64,000 bases of DNA from Gigaspora rosea (taxonomy: Eukaryota; Glomeromycota; Glomeromycetes; Diversisporales; Gigasporaceae), in the NCBI GenBank assembly GCA_003550325.1, contig QKWP01000607.1, forward strand, positions 25,390 to 89,389. Direction: 5' to 3'. A model generated the notes under the pieces. That model was given only the letters and a program-made list of their open reading frames with translations, did not search any database and was not told the origin of the DNA. Both the position numbers and the translations under genes were made by a program. This document shows, piece by piece, positions 10,577 to 22,551 of the stretch (the stretch's first letter is position 1; each line of letters starts with the position of its first letter).

Positions 10577-12235
10577 ATAAAAACTCATTTATGAAGGTTA
10601 TAGATTCTGGTGCACCAAACCAAAACCTTTTTTTAATAAACAACAATGTTATGAAAAATAATTTGTAAAAATTTTTGAATTAAATTAAACAAATATTTAA
10701 AACTACACTTACGTATGTCCGGCTTTGGGAATTGAAATAAATTTGCTGTTAGTAATTTCACGAGTAAGAAGTTCACTATTTTCAATTGGAACGAGTACAT
10801 CTTCTTCGCCATGAATTAGCAAAGTTGGAAAATTGATTGTTTTTGATTCTGATAAAATATTTAAAAAATTTGTTTCTTTAATTGTTTCCCATTGTCGTTC
10901 TAAAAACAAATCAAATAGTTATTTCTTTAAGTCCCATGAACTTTGAACATAATAAGGTCCAGCTAAAATATACAAACTTAAAATCTCAAATGGACGATTA
11001 GATGTGACATGTATTTCTGCATATTTATCAAATATGTCTGGATGATTAACCATATAATCAATAAAGCTCTCATTATATGTTCTCATAAATTTATCTTTCT
11101 GTTCTTGAATATTTTTTGGACCATCTGGTAGATTCATTAAATTACAACGGCTTTCATCGTACAGTATAAATGTACCGGATATTGAACTTGACTTAATTAA
11201 GAAAAAAGATTGTAAGTTAAATAATTTTGCAAATTATCAAATACTTATTACGCGTACCTTGCACAAATAATAAGTCTTTCTAGTTCAAGTTCCAATGGAA
11301 GATTTGAAGCAATATAAATTGCAATAATGCCTATACATAAAAATAGTCTATAAAAAAATTACTCATAAATTTTGATATTTAAACTTTTGATATTACCTCC
11401 AAAACACCATCCTAACAAATTAAATCGTTTGATTCCAAGATATTTGATCAATGCGATTGTATCTTGTGCCATCAAATCAAGTGAGATTGGATCATAATGA
11501 GAAACAACACTTGATTCACCTATTCCGCGATTATCAAATACAATCACTAAATGAATTAACAATTCGAGATGTTAGTCAAATGAATAAAATCTATAATAAA
11601 ATAAATGCCACAAACCTTTTTGATTTTTAGCCAACTCTAATAATAATTAATTAAGTTAGTTACTTTTCTACACATGCTTTAGTAAAAAGATTTATTTACT
11701 AAACCATAATGATAAAGGCAAAATGCTAGGGAAGATTAAATACAAATTGGTTTATTTAACTCGTACTTACCACCCCACTATTTATTCCAAATTCCAAATT
11801 CCAAATTCCCAACTTTATTACATTTTGAGATCGGGATTTGAGATAAAACTTATTATTTTGGGAATTTGGAATTTTGAATAGGGATTCATAGGTTGAATTT
11901 GGGGGCAAGTATAATTTAACTAGCATCAACTAATGTTAATAACCTTTATAACTGTTACATTTTTAGTAAATCCAAAATTTTCACTAGCCATTTAAAGCAA
12001 GGATATTAACATTAACCTTCTTTCAGACCCATAAATATTTCTTTAACGCCATACCTTAATTTTTATCATATGTTAATTTAAGAATTACGGAAAAATTTAT
12101 TTAAAATGCAAATATTTACACTCCCATAATTAATACTAGCGGTGTTTTTTTAATATCATCCGGCTTTTGTGGCTCAAGAATATTGTAAGCAATTCTCGAG
12201 CCATCCTGCTGCTCAAAAAAATGGGTTTCGTGCAT
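10503..12235 (-). CDS. Alpha/beta-hydrolase fold protein, multi-exon, one in-frame stop
   Basis: A soluble alpha/beta-hydrolase (AB hydrolase-1 type); substrate unknown. Exons by eye: 12235-12120, 12054-12017, 11636-11616 (21 nt), 11546-11397, 11330-11258, 11186-10713, 10626-10503. All introns are GT-AG and phases agree. The N-terminus reads PLVLIMGVYGVKEIF, then KVIVFDNRGIGESS, as in the family. The nucleophile elbow is GWCFGG, so Cys (TGT) replaces the usual Ser. The acid is in LLIHGEEDVLVP and the His in KAGHTFWFGAPESI. A TAA at 10921-10919 interrupts SSWDLKK/LFDLFLERQW. It is either a nonsense change (frame open on both sides) or sits in a 42-nt intron (10941-10900); the latter gives 317 aa. 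The last ~23 residues derive from a repeat. Start ATG chosen as the first Met ahead of the hydrolase core. Confidence 0.8.
11753..11921. mobile_element. Hairpin MITE inside hydrolase intron 2
   Basis: Intron 2 is 380 nt while the others are 42-86 nt. It holds inverted arms: TTAACTCGTACTTACCACCC opposite GGGGGCAAGTATAATTTAA, and triplicated ATTCCAA opposite GGGAATTTGGAATTTTGAA. The insertion explains the long intron. Confidence 0.7.
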
Positions 12236-12359
12236 TTTTTCTACACAGATATCAAGTGAATTTTAGTAAATAATATGGGTTGTTTTTTGTCTTTAACATA
12301 CACCTTAATTTCGATTTATTGTGAAATGACTAAGCGTTTCGAATCCCTTTATATAGAAA

Positions 12360-12660
12360 TCAAATTAAACTGCGTCTTATAGTAGGACAAAATATGATCC
12401 AAAAAACGGTAGGCATATCTTGCCTTCTAAGCGAAGTTCTTCAGGTTCCCGATCTTTTCATGATTATTTTGGACAGCGATCCATACGAATGTCCTCCTAT
12501 GACTTAGGTAAAACGTTCATTCAAGTTGACGGCAAAGTCAACAGATCGAAAAGGGTGCTAAGCAGGGAGGGCCCGGCGTGGCGACATTTCACAGGAAAAT
12601 CAAGATGCCAACAGGAAAAAAACCGGTAATCACCCAATTTGAGGAAGGAAGGTAAGTGAT
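12360..12660 (+). other. GC-richer island with open frame and splice-like site, unidentified
   Basis: About 300 bases are clearly richer in G+C than their surroundings and begin 125 bp from the divergent hydrolase start. A frame is open from about 12420 to 12629 (KRSSSGSRSFHDYFGQR..., TTG start only). A separate ATG at 12605 reads MPTGKKPVITQFEEGR up to a strong donor-like AAGGTAAGT at 12650. I could not find a following exon. It may be the first exon of an unrecognised gene, a promoter CpG-type island, or an old insertion. Confidence 0.3.
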
Positions 12661-13671
12661 TAATCAATTGCCTAATTGGGTAAGATTGCGCCAGTTGAAC
12701 AATGTAGCGACACCATTAAGTTTCGGATTTTCAATTGTCGTATCAGTCACACGTAGAGATAATGCGCATGTTTCCGAATCATGCGCATTTTAGCCCATCA
12801 AAATTTTATATGAAAACTAGGCTCTTGAGTTGCTTAAAGGGAGCTCGAAATAAATGAATCTATTTTAATGTGTTGATATATTATATATTTAGAGATGAAC
12901 GAGATTTTGTACTTATTTATTTATTGCTGATTATCGTTTTAAAAGTTAAAACATAATTCTGTGTAAGAAGATGTATTTTTAGTGCGTTGATTTTGGGTTT
13001 AGAATAGTCTGTTTGAAAATAACCTGAGTCTAAAAAAATTTTTTTTTATCTTGAAGTTTGTTTTCGTTAATTAAACAAGTACGAATTTATTTGGATTTTT
13101 TTTGTAAATATTTGCTAGTAAATTATTTTGTAATTAAGTAGATTTTCTAAATTTTTTTTTGATTATGAGGTACGGGTTGACTTTTGGGTGTTAATGTATA
13201 ACATAGAAATTAGTTGGTTTCGGCTTAATAAATGCTACGGGGGTAAGGTTAATAAGTTTAAGGATGATCGATGATCGATCAAATTAAGGTAGGAGATAAT
13301 TTAGGTATCAAAGTATCATGGTGGCTAGTAAAAACTATTGTAGTAACTTCGGGTCTTGAGGTTGTTTTAGTAGTTCGGATTTCTCGTGAATGGTTTTTTG
13401 TTGGTGGTTTAAATAACGTTATTTATGTAATTAACATGTTTACATTTAAAAAGATATAAAAGGTTATTCAGAGTAATATTTACAATAAACTTATAATAAT
13501 TTATTTATAATAAATATTAAGAATTATTTTCATAAAAAATAAGAGATTGTAATAAATTATTATTATATATTACGTGTGACTTGCAGCTATTAATATAGCG
13601 TGGAGTTTATTGTTAATCATCTTCACTTATATTAATTGTGTGGGCAAAAATTTCCAATTTTACTATGATTT
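12661..13671. other. No gene seen
   Basis: AT-rich DNA. An ATGCGCAT word occurs twice at 12758-12790. The only frame of note (13271-13459) has no recognisable features. Confidence 0.5.
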
Positions 13672-14627
13672 AATTTTTTTTTTCTATTTGATAGTGAATA
13701 GCTAGAGTATTAGTTTTAATGAGTAAGAAGAAAGTATTTAAATAACTATTTAAGTTTTACATACATAACAATTACTAATAGTTTATTCGTATCGATATTT
13801 TTTCAGTAATAATAATTATAAATAAATTATTCGAATTGATACCTTTTTACATAAATTTAAAGTATCTAAATGGTGATTTACAAGAGATAAAATTTGCATT
13901 CGATCAATAGAAAACTAAGGGAATTAGTAAATTAAAATTTGAGCAGTGATCGCTGTATACATGCTTTAAAATGATGCAGATCTGATTACTTGATCACGAG
14001 AATTTATGCTGTTAAATTTGTATGTTGTACGAAGTTCCTTTTCTTGGATGAACGTATTATATAATTTTTTAAAAACAGTTAAAAACGAATTAAAAAAAAA
14101 TAAAAAATAATTTTGGAAAAAAAAGCTAGAAAAGAAATGAATAGTAAAGAAAAAAAAAACAAATAAATAAAAAAATAATAGAGATATAATTTTAGTTTTA
14201 TTTGGCTGTATTCTCATATACAGTTATTTCAATCTATGATGAAACGATTCCAGTAAATTATCGAAAAAGAGCTTTGAAGTGTTTTTTTTTATTCGATAGT
14301 GAATAGTTAAAGTACTGGTTTTAATAATTTAAAAAAATATTTAAATAGATATTTAATTTTTACATGAATAACGATTACTAATAGTTTATTCAAATCGATA
14401 CTTTTTTTTACAGAAATAATGATTATAAATAGATTATTCAAATTGATAGTTTTACTTAAATTTTAAGTATTTGATTAGTGATTTATTTCATTCAATGAAG
14501 ATAAAATTTGCAATCGACTAATAGAAAATTCGGGGGATCAGTAAACTTAAAATTTGATCAGTGATCGTTATACGCATGATTTAAAATGATGCAGATTCGA
14601 TCACTAGATCACGCGAATTTATGCTGT
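13672..14627. repeat. Direct duplication, two ~350-bp blocks 612 bp apart
   Basis: 13672-14016 and 14284-14627 align along their length. Shared words in order: GATAGTGAATAG, ATTACTAATAGTTTATTC, GATAAAATTTGCA, AAAATGATGCAGAT, GATCACG and GAATTTATGCTGT. The spacer is A-rich. Divergence suggests an old tandem duplication. Confidence 0.85.
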
Positions 14628-16600
14628 CGAATTTCGAATTTTCCGATTAGTTTACTTAATTTGTAATAGCTCTTCTCTTTATTTAGTATAGATAACTTTT
14701 ATTTATTTTTGTATAATTCGTTAAATGTTAGACAGAATCAATGTAAACCTCACGATTGACATATAATCGCCACTTGTAAAATCTTCATAACACGTTAACG
14801 TGTTAGCACATTTGAGTGTTAAGGGGTGCGGATTATAACCATTCTTAATAGCACGTCAACGTACTATGCTTAGTTGTACTATCACTTAGCGTGTTAAACA
14901 ATACGTTAATGTGCCAAACAACACATTAACATGTTGTATATTAAATTTAAATGTAATTAAACGAATGAATTTGACTTCAATAAAGAAAGAGAATCCAATA
15001 CGATAGAACCCAATACAATACAATACAAAGGATACAAGTAGAGAAGTCTCTTTGATATTATTTAAAGAAAAATAAAGGAAGTAAGCTAGTGTAGTGCGGA
15101 AGAGACTTTTATTCGAATAAATCAGAAACTTATCTCCTAGTAACTATTAGAGTTAAATCAGTTCGAATATGCTCTTCTACCTTAATAGTTACAATATATA
15201 CAACCAAAGATGTGCCATTTATATGATAGCTCAATTTTTTTCGTGTACAGTATGTACAGTACATACGTATAGTACATATAGTATTTTATAGTGTAATAAA
15301 ATAATAAAAATAGTTTTGAGCATGAATTAAAAATTATTACCAAGAGGTTCGGAATTTTAAGATTTATATAATATATAATTATACGTATGTTAAGAAAAAA
15401 ACCATAATATTACTTAGAAAAAAATCTCAACAACATATAAATATATATAACTAAAAACACAAATAAATTAATTTAAATATTTAAAATATATATTTTTTAA
15501 TTTAATCATCTCTATCGATATCTTGATTATATTCAACCCTAGCAAATTTATTTGTGTATTGCCCAAGTAAAGCTGAATATAGTAAATAATAAATAACAAG
15601 TCTAAAATTACAAAATCTGGTTTTATACTGATAATATTAAAAAGATTTTGTTTTAAGAATACCCGATAATGTTGATCAAATTAGGGAAGCTGCGCGACGC
15701 AGTTGCGCTAAAACCAGGAACGTACTAAGTATGATATTATAGATCGTTTTTGAAAATTAACATATTTTTATTTTAATTATTGCAGTTGATGCTGAGGCCA
15801 TTATAAAAGTATGATTATATGAAATTCTAGTTTGGTAGGAATAATTAATTCATTTTAAGAAAGTCTCAAAAATGTAGTAATAATCTATGACAAACTATTA
15901 CGATAATGTAATCATAGAACATTTGCACGCAACAATTAAGTATTAACAAACTGCCCATATATTCCCAATCATGTATACGATCAAAAATGTTACAGATTTC
16001 TAAAATATCGTAGTAACTACTATTATAAATTTTGAATAGTCTAAAATGTCGTAATGCACAGGTAACCAATTAAAACATTTAAACAGACGAACTATTCAAT
16101 AACGTCATTTTTGCATCATATTGCATAATCGACTTATGACGTTTCAGTATATGTAAAAATGTTGACTCTTCCAAAATGAATAAATGAAAGCTATTACTTC
16201 TACTAAAAAAGGATTTTGCAAAAATCAGCATAGGCCACGCCCAAAAGCATTAATTAAACCATCCATCACACGTACTGGTATATTGTAATTGTGAATAAAT
16301 GAAAATCATTATTCCAAAATCAATTAGTGCGTCAAAAAAGTTGAACTTGAGGTTTATTAAAAGGATAAAAATATTTTAACGTATGATCTTAAAATCATTA
16401 TCAGCTAATTGATATTTAGCAAAACCATGTGCTAATGAATTAGTATTTTTTTTGTTACAATAATAACAATTAAAGTGGTATGCGAAGGCATTTTAAAAGA
16501 ATTTAAAAAAAATAACGAAATTCACAATGAATATGGTGGATACTATGGTCATATATATACCAATTCAACTCACAATATATTTATAACAATTACCTACAAA
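14628..16600. other. No gene seen; CACGTTAACGTG-type words at 14780-14950
   Basis: Apart from a cluster of AACACGTTAACGTGTTAG, CACGTCAACGTAC, GCGTGTTAAAC and ACGTTAATGTG words (possible palindromic sites), the stretch is AT-rich and without supported coding. Short minus-strand frames near 15866-16069 have no features. Confidence 0.45.
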
Positions 16601-16601
16601 T

Positions 16602-16722
16602 ATACCATATTTTTGCGAAATAACGGGCATGGGTGTTATTTCGAATAATGTTCTAAATTAAGCTCAATTTAGGCCAAAATTATTAAATTCACCCCTTCAT
16701 GTTATTTCACGAAAATACAGTA
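16602..16722. mobile_element. Short hairpin MITE
   Basis: The arms ATATTTTTGCGAAATAACGG and GTTATTTCACGAAAATACAG are inverted around a ~60-bp centre, with GGGTG/CACCC at their inner ends. About 120 bp. Confidence 0.6.
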
Positions 16723-18208
16723 TTTATTATTTAATCACAAAGATTAAGAAATTTATTTTGTCGTCTAAATATATTATCTATTAAGGACCAATCGAGATAA
16801 ATTAATAAATAAGTAACACAAACCATGAAAGCTGATATATAACAATAAGTACAATAAAGTCATTCTTACCGTATTTTAACTAATTAATTAAAAATTTACA
16901 CAAAAACTTTATCGTTGACTTGTAAAATTCGTCATATCCAATCGATAGTAATGATCTATCACCTAACTAATTGCGATCACGATCATGATCGTCTTGTTTA
17001 CCATTTTAAACCTTGCTTCGTTTTTGTATCAATACGTCATTTATAATATATTAACGATAATATCTTATTATAAATAGTAAATCGCAATCGTAATCACAAT
17101 AATAATCGATCGTCAAACGATGATTATCATCATACCGATCAGTATTAAAAAATTAATTATACTTTAACAATCAAAAGCATAATTACGTATTTTATTACAT
17201 GATCTTCACACCGCATAATCCATGTTACTGATAACATAATAGTCTTTAATCGCAAACACATCAATAAAGTAATCCAGACACATCCAGCCCAACATATTCC
17301 ATACTCACGTGTCCATTCACTTGTTTTTTCATCTTATGCGAAATATACAAACCTCTCAAAACAAAATCAACAGTACACCATCAAACAACAAATAATCTCA
17401 CGCTTCATTTCTCATTCTAAAACCAACGTTAAAAATTTTTAAACTAAAAACAAATTCATAAAATCATCACATACACGATTTGCACAGCCCTATCATAATA
17501 AAAAGTATAAATACAACCCGTACTCCATAAAATTTTTTGGGGGCACATGTGCAGATATATCTATCAGATCGCGCTGATCAAATAGATCAGATACTATATA
17601 TAAAAATGTTTTACAAAGATCTTTCCTTTTTATCTTAAAAGGAAATATGCCGGGTCACGAGTAGGCCACTAAACCAATAATCCAACTGGCACATGATAAA
17701 TTAGGGTAACGATCAGAAGCAGATCGTACAAAAAAGGCAACAATCTGAGGCAGATTACCGAAAAAGATTGAAGAGAGTTAAATTAAGGATAGAGGGTATG
17801 TCGATCATTTTTCATATAATTTTTGTGGTACAAGAGAAATCAAATGTTACAAAAAATACGCCCCTGATAAAAATTTTTAAGGTCAAGACTAACCCTTGCC
17901 AAACTTTTGTGGCATGTAAATTAAAACCTCTATTTATAGTAGGGAAACTTCTAGAAGCAATTTCATTTTAAAAAAATATACTTGTATATGCAGTAAAACT
18001 TTTCTGGGTCAACCAAAATTTTCTGTTACCCTGAATGTTCTCTTGAAATTTTCTGGGTAGTAATTTATTCTATTGACTTCTAGAATAAATAGCTTGCCTA
18101 ATCATATTTCTGTATTCATAAAAAAACCAACTGAACTTTGCCATGGCCCTTATGGCATGTATATGCGTATGTTTATAAATAGAAAAGTATATGAAATGAA
18201 AAGCACCA
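16723..18208. other. No gene seen; one piggyBac-like MITE end at 17783
   Basis: Mostly AT-rich. At 17783 TTAAGGATAGAGGGTATG followed by CATATAATTTTTGTGGTA matches the terminal sequence of the TTAA-flanked MITEs at 26845 and 45420; the partner end was not found. The frame 17768-17971 is that terminus. Confidence 0.5.
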
Positions 18209-18216
18209 AGAGACAC

Positions 18217-18509
18217 AGGACCCTGAACATCTCTTATATAGGTTATATTTGGACTTTGCTAATTTTGACCCAATTTGCTAAAAACTACAAATCTACATTT
18301 TTTTAAATAACTTTTGACTCAGTAATCAGAATTGAATGAGCTTTTTTTTAGATGCTCCTCACTAAGAGCTTCATTTTAAAAAAAAGTTCATTCAAATTGG
18401 ACTACTTGATGCCAAGATAATTGTCAAAAACTGTTTTTTACTTCTCAAATTTCAGAGGTTTTTGCTGAAAACTTAAAATATGACCTCTATACTAGATGTC
18501 TAGGGTCCT
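18217..18509. mobile_element. hAT-like MITE family Z, copy 1
   Basis: 293 bp between perfect 8-bp duplications AGAGACAC (18209-18216, 18510-18517). The TIR begins AGGACCC; deeper, ACATCT and ATATAGGTTATATTT pair with AAATATGACCTCTATACTAG. A second copy with its own 8-bp duplication is at 22265-22551. Confidence 0.9.
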
Positions 18510-18802
18510 AGAGACACAATATTTTGACTCATTTTAAAAATTTTACTAGTATACATAATATTCGAATGCTTTGATAAGTTAATTGTCTTTTTTTTTTGTT
18601 TTTTTAAAGTTTTCTATAAGCGTTTCAAGCATTTGTAGGTTTTATGAATCAGAATCCTCAACATGTACATACATGCTAAAATTCTTACTTCTAAATTTTA
18701 TCTTAATATAATAATATTATATTTAATCTTAAATAACCTCTACCTCAAGAACTTACTTTCATGTGTACTAGTAAATTGTCAATAGTGTAGAATTATTATA
18801 CC

Positions 18803-19764
18803 CAGTGATGTCACTTGGTTATTTGGCCGGCGAATGGCCGCGGCCATTGGCCGAGGCCAAAAGGCCAAAAATATAAATTTCATTTTTGGCCGAAACGGCC
18901 AAATAAAACTAGTAATTTGATTGGTTAAATCTTCACTTAAGTAATTTTTCTATATAACTTACTAAACCTTTGTTTATTAAACCTTTGCTCAAATTACTTA
19001 TTAAACCTTTGTTCAAATTATACTTTTATATAACTTTTTAAACCTTCGCTTAAATTATTTTTATATAGTTTATTAAACTTTCACTTAAATTATTTTTATA
19101 TAAGTTATTAAACCTTCACTTAAATTATTTTTTATATAATTTATTAACTTTCGCTAAATTTTTTTTTATATAGCTTAACAATTATTACTTAAGTTATCTT
19201 ATATATTAATATGCTTTCAAAACGAACTTTCAAGCAAACTATTATAATTAAAAAAGAACTTGAAAAGAATCGTTAGATTTAATTATTCTTTCACATATAG
19301 TTAAATATCGATCCGTTCTATAAGTTTTATTAATTCCAATAGTTCGTCAATTTCTTTATCGCAACTTTAGTAATAGCACATGAAAATAGATAACTATAGT
19401 GTTAATTAACTTTTTTTGGGAAGGTAATATACAATAAATACAATTCAAGAATATTGGTTCTTATAGTTAATAGTGTGGCTTTAAACAAAACCAGTACGTA
19501 TATGTAATATATATTAACATTAGTATGCATATAATACAGTATTTTTATATACATTTCTTTTTTATTACTATACAGAGAAATTTGGCCACTTGGCCGTTTG
19601 GCCATTTGGCCATTTGCCAACGGCATATCGGCCAAATAATTTTTATTGGCCTGGCCAATTGAAATTCAACTTTGGCCGCAAAATTATGGCCATTTTGGCC
19701 AAATAATTATATATTGGCCAATGGCCAATTAAATTTTCTTTGGCCGATTAAATTGCCATCACTG
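18803..19764. mobile_element. Non-autonomous hAT element with TTGGCC subterminal repeats
   Basis: 962 bp flanked by a perfect 8-bp duplication ATTATACC (18795-18802, 19765-19772). The tips CAGTGATGTCAC and its partner (inverse CAGTGATGGCAA) fit the CAGTG hAT consensus. Both subterminal zones are packed with TTTGGCC words, more than a dozen in all and largely absent elsewhere, as expected of transposase-binding arrays. No transposase frame. The interior (about 18920-19180) holds ~6 degenerate ~43-bp tandem units containing TTAAACCTTCGCTTAAATTA. Confidence 0.9.
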
Positions 19765-20540
19765 ATTATACCAGTATTATAGAGTGAACTAAAACACCAG
19801 CTTCAAGACGAAAGACTTATAAGTGCAATACTCTTAATGCTAAATTCTAAAGAATAAGCTTTTATGACATGACTTTTCACCAAAGTTACAAGAAATATAA
19901 AAAGTTTCAAGTCGTTACCTTGCCAAAATCTCACTGTATAGTACAAAAAAAAATGTTTAGAATGATAATTTAGCACAGATAACATAAGTGAAGGGTATTA
20001 TGTAAATTTTTATTGTATACATTATATAAAAGTTTCAAAAAAAATTACATATATAATAGTAATTAATTTAAATTTTTGTTTTTTTTAGGATATAAAAACT
20101 TAGATATATAGAAAACTCGTAATATACTATATATATCAAGGTCAAAAGGGGTTTTTTATAGAATTGTATTGTGTAGTTAGAGGTATCTAAGTTTTCAGAT
20201 TAGACTATATAAGATATAGTATGAGATTGTGATATAGAATATATAGTGTTGAACATTATTATTACTAAGAGTAATGTTATAACATTTGATACAAGTTTAT
20301 GATATAAATTTTTATTTTTTTTAATTAATAAATGGATTTAAGTTTTTTATGCACCCAGCATGGTCGTGCACCCTGTGATCTACCAATCAACAATGTTCAC
20401 GTGATCAAGGTGACGGACAATTAGTCCCAACTATCAACCAATTAACCTGCTAACCTGCCAACTAATCAAATTACCGAATTGTAATACCAATATGATTAAT
20501 CACTAATAAATTAGAAGATTTTTATTTATTTAAATAACTT
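19765..20540. other. No gene seen
   Basis: AT-rich spacer. A GC-richer patch near 20350-20460 (GCACCCAGCATGGTCGTGCA) has no recognisable feature. Confidence 0.45.
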
Positions 20541-20547
20541 TATTTAT

Positions 20548-20665
20548 TAAAAAAGCCTATAATGAAAAAAAGCCTATAATGATCCTGTGACCAAAAGAAA
20601 AAAAGCCTATAACGATCCCGCGATCAAAAAAAAAGCCAATAATGATTCTGCGATAAAAAAAAACC
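20548..20665. repeat. Short imperfect tandem repeat
   Basis: AAAAAAGCCTATAATGATCC recurs about four times with changes (GTGACC, GCGATC, GCGATA) at ~30-35 bp spacing, leading into the larger array. Confidence 0.7.
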
Positions 20666-20699
20666 AAATAATTCCAAATGAATTTCCTAATTACTATAC

Positions 20700-21835
20700 A
20701 TCTACTGCCTTAAATTTTCTAAATCTTAAGTGCTACACGTATATTCCAGTACCCAAAAAAGCACAACCAGTTCTAGTTTCCAAATCTTCATTCCTGGTAC
20801 CATTCCAATACTCTAGCAAAACATGAATCTACAAAAAGAAAATTTTAGTAAAACAAAAAAAACCCTAAAGGACAAAAAGAACAAACAAAAAAGAACTGGT
20901 ACTTACTTTTTGTACTAGTTCTGGTTCCCAAATCTTTATTCCCAGCACTATTCCAATACTCTAGCAAAACACAAACCTATAAGAAGAAAATTTTAGTAAA
21001 ACAAAAAACATAAAGAGAACAAACAAAAAAGAACTAGTACTTATTTTTTTGTACCAGTTCTGTTCGTTTTTCGAATCTCATTCTCAGCACCATTCCAATA
21101 CTCTAATAAAACACAAGCCTACAAGAAGAAAATTTTAGTAAAATAAAAAAAACCCCTAAGGACAAAGAGAAAAAATAAAAAAGAACTGGTACTTATCTTT
21201 TTGTACCAGTTCCAGTTTCTATATCTTTATTCCTGGTGCCATTCCAATACTCTAGCAAAACACGAACCTACCAAAAGAAAATTTTAGTAAAAAAAAGAGA
21301 CCTGAAGGATGAAGAAAACAAACAAAAAAGAACTAGTACTTATTCTTTTGGACCAGTTCTAGTTCCTGAATCTTCATTCCCAGCACTATTCCAATACTCT
21401 TGTGAAACATGAACCTACAAGAAGAAAGTTTTAGTAAAACAAAAAAAACCGAAGGACAAAGAGAACAAACAAAAATGAACTGGTACTTATCTTTTGTACC
21501 AGTTCTGATTTTTGAATATTTCTTTATTCCTAGTGCTATTTCAATACTCTAGCAAAACACGAACCTACAAGAAGAAAATTTTAGTAAACAAAAAAAATTC
21601 CCAAGAACAAAAAGAACAAATAAAAAAGAACTGGTACTTATCTTTTTGTACCAGTTCCAATTTCTGAATTTTCATTTCCGGTGCCATTCCAATACTCCTG
21701 CGAAATACAAACCTACAAGAAGAAAATTTTAGTAAACAAAAAAAAAACTGAAGAACAAACTAAGAAGAACTAGTACTTATCTTTTGTACCAATCCCAGTT
21801 TTCTAATTTCCATCTCTGGTACACAGTGAGACATG
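20700..21835. repeat. ~147-bp tandem array, each unit with a hairpin
   Basis: The landmark TTTTAGTA recurs at 20843, 20991, 21133, 21282, 21429, 21579 and 21727, spaced 142-150 bp. Most units contain AGAACTGGTACTT, a short T-rich loop and GTACCAGTTCT, an 11-bp inverted repeat; some copies carry AACTAGTAC or are otherwise changed. Other unit words: TTCCAATACTCTAGCAAAAC and GAACCTACAAGAAGAAAA. Non-coding. Confidence 0.9.
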
Positions 21836-22264
21836 AACTTACAAGAAATCTTTCTGTATAGTTTTCACGAAAAAATAGAATATTAGAATAAAAAAAAATA
21901 CAGTATACTGGTTAAAAATGCGTTGATTTACCTGATTTGATTTATACATCCATTTGGGGTTAGTAAGATTGCAAGTGCACAGAAAACATATTCCCTTAAT
22001 AATTATAAAATAATAATAATAATAATAATAATTCACTTCGTAATAATTCTTAGTATTACAAATAAAATACAATTCTTTTATTTATTTACTTATATATTTT
22101 CATATTATTTAAAGTATATAATTTGTTTTAACTCTTATTTTTAGTAACTCTATTTTTAACTACAAACTATACAATCTTATTTTTTTGCCCTAAACTTTTA
22201 ACTAAACATCTATTTCTAATGACCTGATTACATTTTTAGTCCAAACTCTATTCATAGCTAAAAT

Positions 22265-22551
22265 AGAACCCCAGACATCTCTCATATAGATCATATTTGG
22301 ATTTTGCAATTTTGTTACAATTTGCTAAAAACTACAAATTTACATTTTTTTAAATAGCTCGATTAGAATTGAATAAACTTTTTTTTTTTAAATGTACCTC
22401 ACTGAAAGCTTTATTTTTAAAAAAAACTTTATTCAAATTGGGCCACTCAATGCCAAGATAATTGCCAAAAACTGTTTTTTTGCTTCTTAAATTTTAGGGG
22501 TTTTTGCTAAAAACTTAAAATATGACCTCTATACTAGATGTCCAGGGTCTT
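22265..22551. mobile_element. hAT-like MITE family Z, copy 2
   Basis: 287 bp flanked by 8-bp duplications GCTAAAAT (22257-22264, 22552-22559). It is directly orientated relative to 18217-18509 and shares CAATTTGCTAAAAACTACAA and ATGCCAAGATAATTG. Confidence 0.9.
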
